A stretch of DNA of 64,000 bases from Salinarimonas sp. (GCF_040111675.1 NZ_CP157794.1:3927501-3991500), one strand, 5' to 3'; shown: positions 34,541 to 44,812, counted from the stretch's first letter. Notes: generated by a model from the sequence alone, not told the origin. Translations and numbers: made by a program.

Positions 34541-35284
34541 TCAGGCGCTCTCGCGCTCGCGGTCGCGGCGCGGCCCGCGCTCGCGGTCACGATCGCGATC
34601 GCCGCCCGAGCGGCCGCCTTCCTCGGTCATCCGGCGCTCCTGCGCCATCGGGTCGTGCTCGAGGATCTCGCCCTTGAACACCCACACCTTGATGCCGCAC
34701 GTCCCGTAGGTCGTGAACGCCGTGCCGACGCCGTAATCCACGTCCGCACGCAGGGTGTGCAGCGGCACGCGGCCCTCGCGGTACCACTCCAGGCGCGCGA
34801 TCTCGGCGCCGCCGAGACGGCCGGAGCAGTTGATGCGGATGCCCTCGGCGCCCAGACGCATCGCCGACTGCACGGCGCGCTTCATGGCGCGGCGGAAGGC
34901 CACGCGGCGCTCGAGCTGCTGGGCGATCGAATCGGCGATGAGCGTCGCGTCCGTCTCGGGCTTGCGCACCTCGACGATGTTGATCGTCACCTCGGCCTTG
35001 GTCATCCGGCCGACGAGCTTGCGCAGCTTCTCGATGTCCGCGCCCTTCTTGCCGATCACCACGCCCGGACGGGCCGAGTGAATGGTGACGCGGCACTTGC
35101 GGTGTGGGCGCTCGATGACGATGCGCGACACGGCGGCCTGCTTGAGCTGCTTCATCAGGGCGTCGCGGATGGCGATGTCCTCGTGGAGCAGGCGGGCATA
35201 CTCGCCCTTCTGGGCGAACCAGCGGCTGTCCCAGGTGCGGTTGATGCCCAGACGCAGCCCGATCGGGTTGACTTTGTGACCCAT
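34541..35284 (-). CDS. rpsC: 30S ribosomal protein S3, with Arg-rich tail
   Basis: 247 aa. MGHKVNPIGLRLGINRTWDS, the KH domain around RPGVVIGKKGADIEKLRK and the C-terminal domain YGTCGIKVWVFKGEI are present. The last 25 residues alternate Arg/Asp/Glu (DRDRERGPRRDRER), longer and more charged than in E. coli but common in alphaproteobacteria. Confidence 0.98.
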   Translation of the reverse strand: MGHKVNPIGLRLGINRTWDSRWFAQKGEYARLLHEDIAIRDALMKQLKQAAVSRIVIERPHRKCRVTIHSARPGVVIGKKGADIEKLRKLVGRMTKAEVTINIVEVRKPETDATLIADSIAQQLERRVAFRRAMKRAVQSAMRLGAEGIRINCSGRLGGAEIARLEWYREGRVPLHTLRADVDYGVGTAFTTYGTCGIKVWVFKGEILEHDPMAQERRMTEEGGRSGGDRDRDRERGPRRDRERESA

Positions 35285-35294
35285 GGTCTCCTCC

Positions 35295-35675
35295 TCAGGC
35301 CTCGGCGGGCTGCTCGCGAACCACGATGGTGAGGTTCGAGAACGGCTTCATGATGCGGGCGCCGCGGCCGCGGGCGCGAGCGTGGAAGCGCTTCATCACG
35401 AGCGCCTTGCCGACGAACGCCTCCTTGACGACGAGATCGTCCACGTCGAGGTCGTGGTTGTTCTCGGCGTTGGCGATGGCGCTCTCGAGGCACTTCTTGA
35501 CGTCGCGCGCGATGCGCTTCTTCGAGAACTCGAGATCGGCGAGGGCGACCGAGACCTTCTTGCCGCGGATCAGGCCCGCGACGAGGTTGAGCTTCTGCGG
35601 GCTGATGCGCAGCATCCGCAGGACGGCCTTGGCCTCGTTCTCGGGGAGCGAGCGGGTTTGAGCGGGCTTGCCCAT
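35295..35675 (-). CDS. rplV: 50S ribosomal protein L22
   Basis: 126 aa. The core LRISPQKLNLVAGLIRGKKV is present. The tunnel-lining hairpin KRFHARARGRGARIMKPFSN shows no deletion of the kind linked to macrolide resistance. One base separates it from rpsS. Confidence 0.98.
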   Translation of the reverse strand: MGKPAQTRSLPENEAKAVLRMLRISPQKLNLVAGLIRGKKVSVALADLEFSKKRIARDVKKCLESAIANAENNHDLDVDDLVVKEAFVGKALVMKRFHARARGRGARIMKPFSNLTIVVREQPAEA

Positions 35676-35676
35676 G

Positions 35677-35955
35677 TCAGCGCCTCTTCGCCTTCTTGTC
35701 CGCCGCGTGGCCGGAGAAGGTGCGCGTCGGCGAGAACTCGCCGAACTTGTGGCCCACCATCTCCTCGGTCACGTAGACGGGAATGTGCTTCTGACCGTTG
35801 TAGACCCCGAAGGTGAGGCCGACGAACTGCGGCAGGATCGTGGAGCGGCGGCTCCAGATCTTGATCACCTCGTTGCGGCCGGACGAGCGAGCCGCCTCGG
35901 CCTTCTTGAGAAGGTAGCCGTCGATGAACGGGCCCTTCCAGATCGAACGCGCCAT
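35677..35955 (-). CDS. rpsS: 30S ribosomal protein S19
   Basis: 92 aa. ARSIWKGPFIDGYLLKKAE, KIWSRRSTILPQFVGLTFGV and HKFGEFSPTRTFSGHAADKK are conserved. It lies between rplB (10 bp) and rplV (1 bp). Confidence 0.98.
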   Translation of the reverse strand: MARSIWKGPFIDGYLLKKAEAARSSGRNEVIKIWSRRSTILPQFVGLTFGVYNGQKHIPVYVTEEMVGHKFGEFSPTRTFSGHAADKKAKRR

Positions 35956-35965
35956 GGCTCTATCC

Positions 35966-36805
35966 TTACCTCTTCTTCCGGGCGTGACGGCTCGAGACGA
36001 TGAACTTGTCCGTCCGCTTGTTGGAGCGCGTCTTGCGCCCCTTGGTCGGCTTGCCCCACGGCGTCACCGGGTGACGGCCGCCGGAGGTGCGGCCCTCGCC
36101 GCCGCCGTGCGGATGGTCGATCGGGTTCATCGCGACGCCGCGATTGTGCGGCTTGCGGCCGAGCCAGCGGTTGCGACCGGCCTTGCCCATCGAGATGTTC
36201 ATGTGGTCGGGGTTCGAGACCGCGCCCACCGTGGCGAAGCACTGCCCGTGCACCAAACGCTGCTCGCCCGAGGTCAGGCGGACCGCGACGTAGCCCTGGT
36301 CGCGCCCGACGATCTGGGCGTAGGACCCGGCGGAGCGGGCGATGGCGCCACCCTTGCCGATCTTGAGCTCGACGTTGTGCACGATCGTGCCGACCGGGAT
36401 GGCGGACAGCGGCAGGGCGTTGCCCGGCTTGATGTCCGCCTTCGCGCCCGAGGTGACCGTGTCGCCGGCGGCCAGGCGCTGCGGCGCGAGGATGTAGGCC
36501 TGCTGGCCGTCCTCGTACCGGATCAGCGCGATGTAGGCCGAGCGGTTCGGGTCGTACTCGATCCGCTGCACGCTCGCGACGTCGCCCAGGCGCGCGCGGC
36601 GCTTGAAGTCGACGATCCGATAGGTGCGCTTGTGGCCGCCGCCGCGGAACCGGACGGTGATCCGGCCGGTGTTGTTGCGCCCGCCCTTCTGGGACAGGCC
36701 CTGCGTCAGCGCCTTGACCGGCTTGCCCTTGTAGAGGCCCTTCCGGTCGACGATCACGAGCTGGCGAAGGCCGGGCGTGATCGGCTTGAAGCTCTTCAAA
36801 GCCAT
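35966..36805 (-). CDS. rplB: 50S ribosomal protein L2
   Basis: 279 aa, essential for peptidyl transferase centre assembly. MALKSFKPITPGLRQLV, VHNVELKIGKGGAIARSAGS and the C-terminal NPIDHPHGGGEGRTSGGRHP (with the conserved catalytic-region histidines) and KTRSNKRTDKFIV are present. Confidence 0.98.
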   Translation of the reverse strand: MALKSFKPITPGLRQLVIVDRKGLYKGKPVKALTQGLSQKGGRNNTGRITVRFRGGGHKRTYRIVDFKRRARLGDVASVQRIEYDPNRSAYIALIRYEDGQQAYILAPQRLAAGDTVTSGAKADIKPGNALPLSAIPVGTIVHNVELKIGKGGAIARSAGSYAQIVGRDQGYVAVRLTSGEQRLVHGQCFATVGAVSNPDHMNISMGKAGRNRWLGRKPHNRGVAMNPIDHPHGGGEGRTSGGRHPVTPWGKPTKGRKTRSNKRTDKFIVSSRHARKKR

Positions 36806-36821
36806 GATGACGTTCCCTTCC

Positions 36822-37118
36822 TCACAGGCCCGTGGTGACGTCGATGGAGTGCCCCTCCTCGAGGGTCACGATCGCCTTCTTGACGTCCGAGCGACGGCCG
36901 CGGATGCCACGGAAGACCTTGTTCTTGCCCTTGGTCACGAGCGTGTTGACTGCCTTGACCTTGACGTCGAACAGCTTCTCCACCGCGGTCTTGATCTGCG
37001 GCTTGGTGGCGTCGATCGCGACCTTGAAGACGACCTTGTTCTGCTCGGACAGGTTCGTCGACTTCTCCGTGATCACGGGAGCGATGATCACGTCGTAATG
37101 GCGTGGATCCATGCTCAT
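36822..37118 (-). CDS. rplW: 50S ribosomal protein L23
   Basis: 98 aa at the polypeptide exit, a docking site for trigger factor and SRP. YDVIIAPVITEKSTNLSEQN, NKVVFKVAIDATKPQIKTAV and RRSDVKKAIVTLEEGHSID are standard. ATG 37118 overlaps the rplD stop by 4 bp (ATGA). ATG 37112 is an alternative. Confidence 0.97.
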   Translation of the reverse strand: MSMDPRHYDVIIAPVITEKSTNLSEQNKVVFKVAIDATKPQIKTAVEKLFDVKVKAVNTLVTKGKNKVFRGIRGRRSDVKKAIVTLEEGHSIDVTTGL

Positions 37119-37738
37119 TTGAACCGCGCCTCCAGCGCGTCGACGGCCGCCTTGGTCAGCACGAGCTTCTCGCGGCGCAGGATGTCGTAGACGTTGATAC
37201 CCTGGATGGGCAGCACGTCGATGTTCGGGATCGACCGCGAGGCGAGCTTGAAGTTCGCGTCGAGCTCGGCGCCACCGATGATCAGCGCATTCGTCAGCGC
37301 GAGCTTGGCGAAGCGCTCCTTGAGCGCCTTCGTCTTCGGCTCGGTCGCCTTGATGTCGTCGACGACGATCAGGGCCTCGGAGCGCGCCTTGGTGGAGAGC
37401 GCGTGGCGGAGCGCCAGCGCGCGCACCTTCTTCGGCAGGTCGTGGGCGTGCGAGCGCACGACCGGGCCGAAGGCGCGTCCGCCGCCGCGGAACTGGCCCA
37501 CGCGCGCCGAGCCGTGGCGAGCGTTGCCGGTGCCCTTCTGGCGGTAGACCTTCTTTGTCGTCCGGGCGATCTCGCCGCGGTTCTTGACCTTGTGGGTCCC
37601 GGCCTGGCGCTTGGCCAGCTGCCAGCGGACCATGCGCTGCAGGATGTCGGCGCGCGGCTCGAGACCGAAGATCGCGTCGTCGAGCTCGACCTCGCCGGCG
37701 CTGCCGCCGTCCAACGTCGTGATCTCGAATTTCATCAC
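37115..37738 (-). CDS. rplD: 50S ribosomal protein L4
   Basis: 207 aa. KVYRQKGTGNARHGSARVGQ, RGGGRAFGPVVRSHAHDLPK and the closing globular domain are standard. In E. coli, L4 autoregulates the S10 operon. It overlaps rplC and rplW by 4 bp each, which suggests coupled translation of the three genes. Confidence 0.98.
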   Translation of the reverse strand: MMKFEITTLDGGSAGEVELDDAIFGLEPRADILQRMVRWQLAKRQAGTHKVKNRGEIARTTKKVYRQKGTGNARHGSARVGQFRGGGRAFGPVVRSHAHDLPKKVRALALRHALSTKARSEALIVVDDIKATEPKTKALKERFAKLALTNALIIGGAELDANFKLASRSIPNIDVLPIQGINVYDILRREKLVLTKAAVDALEARFK

Positions 37739-38460
37739 GCGTTCTCCTCGCTCTGGGCCGGAGCCTCGGGGGCCTCGGCCGCGCCGTTCTCACGATACTT
37801 GCCCGGCATCGGCACGTCCGCCGGGAGCGCGCGCTTGACCGCGTCGCGCACGAAGATCCAGCCGCCGTCGCCGCCGGGGACGGCGCCCTCGACCAGGATC
37901 AGCCCGCGCTCGGGATCGGTCTGCACGACACGCAGGTTCTGCGTGGTGACGCGCTCGACGCCGAGATGACCGGGCATCTTCTTGCCCTTGAAGGTCTTGC
38001 CCGGGTCCTGGCGGCCGCCCGTCGATCCGATCGAGCGGTGCGAGACCGACACGCCGTGCGAGGCGCGCAGGCCCGCGAAGTTCCAGCGCTTCATGCCGCC
38101 GGCGAAGCCCTTGCCCTTCGAGGTGCCCGTCACGTCGACGAACTGCCCCGGGACGAAGTGGTCCGCGGTGATCTCCGCGCCGACCGGGATCAGCGCGTCC
38201 TCGGACACGCGGAACTCGGCGAGCTTGCGCTTGGGCTCGACCCGAGCCACCGCGAAGCGGCCGCGCTCGGCCTTCGACACGTTCTTGACCTTGGCCCGAC
38301 CGACGCCGACCTGCAGCGCCACGTAACCGTTCTTATCCTTCGTCCGATGAGCGACGACCTGGCACTGGTCGAGCTTGAGGACGGTGACCGGAACATGCTC
38401 GCCGGCGTCCGTGAAGACGCGGGTCATGCCGACCTTCTGTGCGATGACGCCTGAGCGCAT
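37735..38460 (-). CDS. rplC: 50S ribosomal protein L3
   Basis: 241 aa. GVIAQKVGMTRVF, TGTSKGKGFAGGMKRWNF, SHGVSVSHRSIGSTGGRQDP (with the glutamine that PrmB methylates) and GKKMPGHLG are conserved. The last 20 residues are an acidic Ala/Glu/Pro tail peculiar to this group. Confidence 0.98.
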   Translation of the reverse strand: MRSGVIAQKVGMTRVFTDAGEHVPVTVLKLDQCQVVAHRTKDKNGYVALQVGVGRAKVKNVSKAERGRFAVARVEPKRKLAEFRVSEDALIPVGAEITADHFVPGQFVDVTGTSKGKGFAGGMKRWNFAGLRASHGVSVSHRSIGSTGGRQDPGKTFKGKKMPGHLGVERVTTQNLRVVQTDPERGLILVEGAVPGGDGGWIFVRDAVKRALPADVPMPGKYRENGAAEAPEAPAQSEENA

Positions 38461-38510
38461 GTGCGTTTCCTCTCGGCGTGTGAATGCCTGACGCTCGAAG
38501 CCGGACGGCC

Positions 38511-38819
38511 TCAGAGCTTGATCTCCACGTCCACGCCCGCGGCGAGGTCGAGCTTCATGAGCGCGTCCACCGTCTGGGGAGTGGGGTCCACGATGTCGAG
38601 GACACGCTTGTGCGTGCGCATCTCGAACTGCTCGCGGGACTTCTTGTCGATGTGCGGCGAGCGCAGCACCGTGAAGCGCTCGAGGCGCGTCGGCAGCGGG
38701 ATGGGCCCACGAACCTGCGCCCCCGTCCGCTTCGCGGTCGACACGATCTCGCGCGTCGAGGCGTCAAGCACACGATGATCGAACGCCTTGAGGCGGATGC
38801 GAATATTCTGACCGTTCAT
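38511..38819 (-). CDS. rpsJ: 30S ribosomal protein S10
   Basis: 102 aa, also NusE in antitermination. IRIRLKAFDHRVLDAST, RGPIPLPTRLERFTVLRSPH and FEMRTHKRVLDIVDPTPQ are intact. First gene of the S10 section, 102 bp after tuf, behind a terminator-like hairpin. Confidence 0.98.
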   Translation of the reverse strand: MNGQNIRIRLKAFDHRVLDASTREIVSTAKRTGAQVRGPIPLPTRLERFTVLRSPHIDKKSREQFEMRTHKRVLDIVDPTPQTVDALMKLDLAAGVDVEIKL

Positions 38820-38874
38820 GGGTTGCCCCGTTATCCTTCGCTAGCCCTCGGCGGGCGATCCCGCCGCGGGACGG

Positions 38875-38902
38875 AAAACGCGGCCGCGCCGTGGCGGCCG
38901 CG
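38875..38902 (-). terminator. hairpin with T-run between tuf and rpsJ
   Basis: The minus strand reads CGCGGCCGC-CACGGC-GCGGCCGCG-TTTT, a perfect 9-bp stem, 20 bp after the tuf stop. It probably ends or attenuates str-operon transcription before the S10 section. Partial read-through is possible, because the spacer leaves little room for a separate rpsJ promoter. Confidence 0.75.
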
Positions 38903-38921
38903 CTTCCACCTGCCTCGTGCC

Positions 38922-40112
<1,191 letters not shown>

Positions 40113-40154
40113 GGTGGCACCCAGTCGTTCTTCAAGTTGTCTGCGGGAAGAGGA

Positions 40155-42230
40155 TCAGGCGAATTTCGCCTGAACCTCGGCGGCCACGTTCGACGGAACC
40201 TGCTCGTAGTGATCGAAGAGCATGGTGTAGTTCGCGCGGCCCTGGCTCATGGAGCGCAAGGTGTTGACGTAGCCGAACATGTTCGCGAGCGGCACGAAGG
40301 CGTTGATCACCACCGCGTTGCCGCGCATGTCCTGGCCCTGGATCTGGCCGCGACGGGAGTTCAGGTCGCCGATGACGGAGCCGGTATATTCCTCCGGCGT
40401 CACGACCTCGACCTTCATCACCGGCTCGAGCAGGACCGAGGCGCCCTTCTGCAGGGCCTCGCGCATCGCCGCGCGGGTCGCGATCTCGAACGCCAGCACC
40501 GAGGAATCCACCTCGTGGAAGGCGCCGTCGATCAGCTGCACCTTGAAGTCGACGATCGGGAAGCCGGCGACGACGCCCGCACCCATCACCGAGTTGATGC
40601 CCTTCTCGACGCCGGGGATGTATTCCTTCGGCACCGAGCCGCCGACGATCTTCGACTCGAACTGGTAGCCGGCGCCCGCCTCGTTCGGCTCGACGACGAG
40701 CTTGACGCGGGCGAACTGGCCCGTGCCGCCGGTCTGCTTCTTGTGGGTGTAGTCGATCTCGGCCTTGCGGGTGATCGTCTCGCGATAGGCCACCTGCGGG
40801 GCGCCGACATTCGCGTCGACCTTGTAGGTGCGGCGCAGGATGTCGACCTTGATGTCGAGATGCAGCTCGCCCATGCCCTTGAGGATGGTCTGGCCGGACT
40901 CGGTGTCGGTCGAGACGCGGAAGGAGGGGTCCTCGGCCGCGAGCTTGGAGAGCGCGATGCCGAGCTTCTCCTGGTCGGCCTTGGACTTCGGCTCGATCGC
41001 GATCTCGATGACGGGGTCCGGGAACTCCATCTTCTCGAGGATGATCGGCTTCGTGGGATCGCACAGCGTGTCGCCGGTGCGCGTCTCCTTGAGGCCCGCG
41101 ATGGCGACGATGTCGCCGGCGCCGGCTTCCTTGATGTCCTCGCGGTTGTTGGCGTGCATCAGCAGCATGCGGCCGATGCGCTCCTTCTTGCCCGAGGTGG
41201 AGTTGAGCACCGTCGAGCCGGCGAGGATCGTGCCGGAATAGATACGGCAGAAGGTGATCGTGCCGACGAAGGGGTCGTCCATGATCTTGAAGGCGAGGAG
41301 CGAGAACGGCGCGGTGTCGTCCGCCGGACGGCTCATCGGCTCCTCGGTCTCCGGCGCGAGGCCGTTGACGCCGCCGCGATCGATCGGCGAGGGCAGGTAG
41401 TCGACCACCGCGTCGAGCAGCGGCTGCACGCCCTTGTTCTTGAAGGCCGAGCCGCACAGCACCGGATGGAAGGCGCGATCCTGCACCGCCTTGCGGACCA
41501 GGCGCACGAGCTCCTCCTCGGAGGGCTCCTGGCCCTCGAGATACGCCGCCATGGCGTCGTCGTCGAGCTCGACGCAGGCCTCGACCAGCTTGGTGCGGTA
41601 CTCCGCGGCCTGGTCCTGCAGCTCGGCCGGGATCTCCTCGTCGACGAACTTCGCGCCGAGCGACTCCTCGAGCCACACGATCGCCTTCATGCGGACGAGG
41701 TCGATCACGCCCTTGAAGTTCGACTCGGAGCCGATCGGCAGCTGCAGGCAGACCGGCTTGCCGGCCACGCGCTTGATGATGTCGTCGACGCACTTGAAGA
41801 AGTCGGCGCCGATCTTGTCCATCTTGTTGACGAAGACCACGCGCGGCACGTCGTACTTGTCGGCCTGGCGCCAGACGGTCTCGGTCTGGGGCTCGACGCC
41901 CTGGTTGCCGTCGAGCACGCACACGGCGCCGTCGAGCACGCGCAGCGAACGCTCCACCTCGATGGTGAAATCGACGTGGCCGGGCGTGTCGATGATGTTC
42001 AGGCGATGGCCGCGCCAGAAGCAGGTCGTCGCGGCCGACGTGATCGTGATGCCGCGCTCCTGCTCCTGGGTCATCCAGTCCATCGTCGCGGCGCCGTCGT
42101 GGACCTCGCCGATCTTGTGCGAGCGGCCCGTGTAGAAGAGGATCCGCTCCGTCGTCGTGGTCTTGCCCGCGTCGATGTGGGCCATGATCCCGAAGTTGCG
42201 GTAGTCCTTGATTTCGTGCTCGCGAGGCAT
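40155..42230 (-). CDS. fusA: elongation factor G
   Basis: 691-aa translocase GTPase. G1 AHIDAGKTTTTERIL, switch I QEQERGITITSAATT, G3 DTPGHVDFTIE, G4 NKMDKIG, and domains II-V, including domain IV YRETITRKAEIDYTHKKQTGG, are present. The residues usually altered in fusidic-acid resistance cannot be scored without alignment. It sits between rpsG (33 bp) and tuf. Confidence 0.99.
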   Translation of the reverse strand: MPREHEIKDYRNFGIMAHIDAGKTTTTERILFYTGRSHKIGEVHDGAATMDWMTQEQERGITITSAATTCFWRGHRLNIIDTPGHVDFTIEVERSLRVLDGAVCVLDGNQGVEPQTETVWRQADKYDVPRVVFVNKMDKIGADFFKCVDDIIKRVAGKPVCLQLPIGSESNFKGVIDLVRMKAIVWLEESLGAKFVDEEIPAELQDQAAEYRTKLVEACVELDDDAMAAYLEGQEPSEEELVRLVRKAVQDRAFHPVLCGSAFKNKGVQPLLDAVVDYLPSPIDRGGVNGLAPETEEPMSRPADDTAPFSLLAFKIMDDPFVGTITFCRIYSGTILAGSTVLNSTSGKKERIGRMLLMHANNREDIKEAGAGDIVAIAGLKETRTGDTLCDPTKPIILEKMEFPDPVIEIAIEPKSKADQEKLGIALSKLAAEDPSFRVSTDTESGQTILKGMGELHLDIKVDILRRTYKVDANVGAPQVAYRETITRKAEIDYTHKKQTGGTGQFARVKLVVEPNEAGAGYQFESKIVGGSVPKEYIPGVEKGINSVMGAGVVAGFPIVDFKVQLIDGAFHEVDSSVLAFEIATRAAMREALQKGASVLLEPVMKVEVVTPEEYTGSVIGDLNSRRGQIQGQDMRGNAVVINAFVPLANMFGYVNTLRSMSQGRANYTMLFDHYEQVPSNVAAEVQAKFA

Positions 42231-42263
42231 CGCGTGTCTCCGTCTCGATCTCTCAGGCCGCGC

Positions 42264-42734
42264 TTACCAACGGTAATGCGAGAAGGCGCGGTTGGCCTCG
42301 GCCATCCGGTGCGTGTCTTCGCGCTTCTTCACGGCGCTGCCGCGGTTGGCGGCGGCGTCCATCAGCTCGGCCGAGAGACGCTCGACCATGGTCTTGTCGT
42401 TGCGCGCGCGGGCGGCCGTGATCAGCCAGCGGATCGCCAGAGCCTGGCGACGCTCCGGGCGAACCTCGACCGGAACCTGGTAGGTGGCGCCGCCGACACG
42501 GCGGGACCGGACCTCGATCGCCGGGGCGACGTTCTCGAGGGCGGCCTTGAAGATCTCGAGCGGGTCGGTCTTGGCGCGGCTCTCGACGAGGTCGAAGGCG
42601 CCGTAGACGATGCTCTCGGCGTTCGACTTCTTGCCGTCGTACATGATCGAGTTCATGAACTTCGACAGCACGAGATCGCCGTACTTCGGATCCGGATTGA
42701 TTTCACGCTTCTCTGCGCGATGGCGGCGGGACAT
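42264..42734 (-). CDS. rpsG: 30S ribosomal protein S7
   Basis: 156 aa, primary 16S rRNA binder and E. coli str-operon repressor. MSRRHRAEKREINPDPKYGD, KFMNSIMYDGKKSNAESIVY, RRVGGATYQVPVEVRPERRQ and KREDTHRMAEANRAFSHYRW are standard. The 36-bp rpsL-rpsG spacer is too short for an obvious S7 binding structure of the E. coli kind. Confidence 0.98.
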   Translation of the reverse strand: MSRRHRAEKREINPDPKYGDLVLSKFMNSIMYDGKKSNAESIVYGAFDLVESRAKTDPLEIFKAALENVAPAIEVRSRRVGGATYQVPVEVRPERRQALAIRWLITAARARNDKTMVERLSAELMDAAANRGSAVKKREDTHRMAEANRAFSHYRW

Positions 42735-42770
42735 GGAACAGCTCCGTCCTGAAACTTCGAGGCGACCGGC

Positions 42771-43142
42771 TTACTTCGGGCGCTTGGCGCCGTACTTCGA
42801 GCGGCGCTGCTTGCGGTTCTTGACGCCCTGCGTGTCGAGGACGCCGCGCAGGATGTGGTAGCGCACGCCCGGCAGGTCCTTGACGCGGCCGCCGCGGATC
42901 ATGACGACCGAGTGCTCCTGCAGGTTATGGCCCTCGCCGGGGATGTAGCCGATGACCTCGAAGCCGTTCGTCAGGCGCACCTTCGCGACCTTGCGCAGCG
43001 CGGAGTTCGGCTTCTTCGGCGTCGTCGTGTAGACGCGGGTGCACACGCCGCGCTTCTGCGGGCACGCTTCCAGCGCCGGGACCTTGTTGCGCGCCTTCTG
43101 TGCCGTCCGCGGCTTGCGGATCAGCTGGGAGATGGTCGGCAT
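42771..43142 (-). CDS. rpsL: 30S ribosomal protein S12
   Basis: 123 aa in the decoding centre. Lys43/Lys44 in TTPKKPNSALRKVAKVRL and Lys88 in GGRVKDLPGVRYH are the wild-type residues at the positions linked to streptomycin resistance. Asp89 is the usual methylthiolation site. First gene of the str operon. The promoter lies about 400 bp upstream. Confidence 0.98.
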   Translation of the reverse strand: MPTISQLIRKPRTAQKARNKVPALEACPQKRGVCTRVYTTTPKKPNSALRKVAKVRLTNGFEVIGYIPGEGHNLQEHSVVMIRGGRVKDLPGVRYHILRGVLDTQGVKNRKQRRSKYGAKRPK

Positions 43143-43543
43143 CCTCTGCCCTCTTGTCCTGGCCGCGATGCGGCCACTCGTTCCTCGAACCGGTCCCGAT
43201 CCGCCCGGGGAGACGATCTCCCCTCGCGAGCCGAGGCCTCCACGCATTCACCGTCGCGGGGCCGATGGCCGCCTCGCGCCCGGATCGCGGCCCGGAGCCA
43301 CGCGCCCCATGACGCGAATCGGCTCCCCCGCGACCGTCGACGCAAAGCGAAACCGCGCCGTCGGGTCCGGGTGAGACCTGAGGCGCGTCGCCACGCAGAG
43401 GACCGAGATCGTCGAGGACCCCGGTCGTGCCCCAAAGCTGACGTCTGTCAGACGGTTATGAGTTTCGGCGGCGTTTAGGGCGCATCGGTCGTCGCTGGGC
43501 GCGTCGACACCTGCCGGACCTACGGCCCGCCGGAAGTTCGCGG
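43143..43543 (-). other. long 5' leader of the str operon
   Basis: About 400 nt between the predicted rpsL promoter and the rpsL start. I see no gene here. It contains a 13-bp palindrome CGTCTGTCAGACG at 43442-43454. Its length suggests leader-based control, but I cannot identify a known ribosomal leader motif. Confidence 0.5.
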
Positions 43544-43572
43544 TACATAAGGGGCGCTCCCGGCCGAGTCAA
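43544..43572 (-). promoter_or_regulatory. sigma70-type promoter of the str operon
   Basis: The minus strand reads TTGACT (43572-43567), a 17-bp spacer, then TATGTA (43549-43544). It is the best housekeeping promoter match seen on this strand upstream of rpsL. It is also the only AT-containing stretch in a GC-rich spacer. Confidence 0.75.
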
Positions 43573-43744
43573 CCGAAAAACGAGGCGTTTGCGCGCCTTT
43601 CGCCGCCGCGGGGCCGCCGCGGGGCCGGCGCGCGACGCCGAACGCGACCGCGCGCATCCGCGAGACCGCGGCAACGAACGATTCACGGGCCTGCGCTATC
43701 AGGATAGCGGACGACGGGACAGGGCGCGAAGAGGGAGACGACAG

Positions 43745-43981
43745 ATGAGCCTCGATGCGACGGCCGGCCTCTCGGCCGCCTGGTCCGCGGGCCGGACCGA
43801 CTTCAACGCGCAGGCGCTGCGTCGCGCCGCCGAGGCCTCGGCGGCGAATCGGCTGGTCGAGGCGAGCCTCGCCATGGTGACCGAGACCAACCAGCGCCCC
43901 GCCGCGGCCGCCCCCGAGCCCGCGCCGGCCCCCGCCCCGCCCCCGCCCGGCCAGGGCCTCGTCGTCGACCGCCTCGCCTGA
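43745..43981 (+). CDS. small Ala/Pro-rich protein of unknown function
   Basis: 78 aa. The first 48 residues look helical (LSAAWSAGRTDFNAQALRRA). A Pro/Ala run follows (EPAPAPAPPPP), then a short end GLVVDRLA. GGGAGAC upstream of ATG 43745 supports translation. No family recognised. It is divergent from the str operon and 157 bp ahead of the HNH gene. Its size resembles putative motility or surface-associated small proteins, but that is a guess. Confidence 0.5.
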   Translation: MSLDATAGLSAAWSAGRTDFNAQALRRAAEASAANRLVEASLAMVTETNQRPAAAAPEPAPAPAPPPPGQGLVVDRLA

Positions 43982-44138
43982 AAGCCTTGTGGCGCCGCGC
44001 GAATCGCGGCCGGGAACACGAATCTCGCCCCGTCGCGTCCGCTGCGGCGCGAACGCGCCTTCACAAGCCTGTCACGATGGGAGTAGATTTTCCGGCGTGG
44101 GAGCGTGGAGCGATCCCCTCCCCGCCGGAGGAGGTGAC

Positions 44139-44708
44139 GTGAGCGTACACGTTCAACCGACTGTCCGGCCGGACGCGTGTCCGGCCCTCGTGCTCAACGC
44201 CGATTACCGGCCCTTGAGCTATTACCCGCTGTCGGTCTGGTGCTGGCAGGACGCCATCAAGGCCGTCTTCCTCGATCGCGTGAACATCGTCTCGCATTAC
44301 GAGAAGACGGTCCGAAGTCCCACCTTCGAGATGCGGCTGCCGTCCGTCGTCTCGCTCAAGACCTACGTCAAGCCCACGCGCATCCCGGCCTTCACGCGCT
44401 TCAACGTCTTCCTGAGAGATCGCTTCACCTGCCAATATTGCGGCGCCCGCGAGGATCTCACCTTCGACCACGTCATCCCCCGCTCCAAGGGCGGCCAGAC
44501 CACCTGGGAGAACGTCGTCGCCGCCTGCTCGCCCTGCAATCTGCGCAAGGGCGACCGCCTCCCCAGGGACGCCGAGATGCTCCCGCGCCAGGAGCCTTAC
44601 GCGCCCTCCCTCAACGACCTCCACCAGAACGGCCGGCATTTCCCGCCGAACTACCTCCACGACAGCTGGATGGACTATCTCTACTGGGACACCGAGCTGG
44701 AGCCGTGA
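44139..44708 (+). CDS. HNH endonuclease family protein
   Basis: 189 aa. A zinc-ribbon HNH core lies in the second half: Cys98-x2-Cys101 (CQYCGA), Asp110-His111 (FDHVIPRSKGG), and Cys130-x2-Cys133 (CSPCNLRKGDR). The N-terminal half (VLNADYRPLSYYPLSVWCWQ) is the conserved companion region of this widespread stand-alone group. The start is GTG 44139 behind GGAGGAGG. The physiological target is unknown. No restriction or phage genes are nearby. Confidence 0.87.
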   Translation: MSVHVQPTVRPDACPALVLNADYRPLSYYPLSVWCWQDAIKAVFLDRVNIVSHYEKTVRSPTFEMRLPSVVSLKTYVKPTRIPAFTRFNVFLRDRFTCQYCGAREDLTFDHVIPRSKGGQTTWENVVAACSPCNLRKGDRLPRDAEMLPRQEPYAPSLNDLHQNGRHFPPNYLHDSWMDYLYWDTELEP

Positions 44709-44812
44709 GGCTTCACCGCCGCGCGGCCGCCCGCGCCGTGCGGAGAGAGGAGGAACCCGGACCCGTCTCGCGCTTTCGCTCGCCCGTCCGACGACGAGCG
44801 AGGAGCGCGAGG

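Noticed and set aside
44139..44708. HNH protein as part of a phage, CRISPR or restriction locus
   Set aside because: No phage, cas, terminase or methylase genes around, and this stand-alone HNH group is common in chromosomes.
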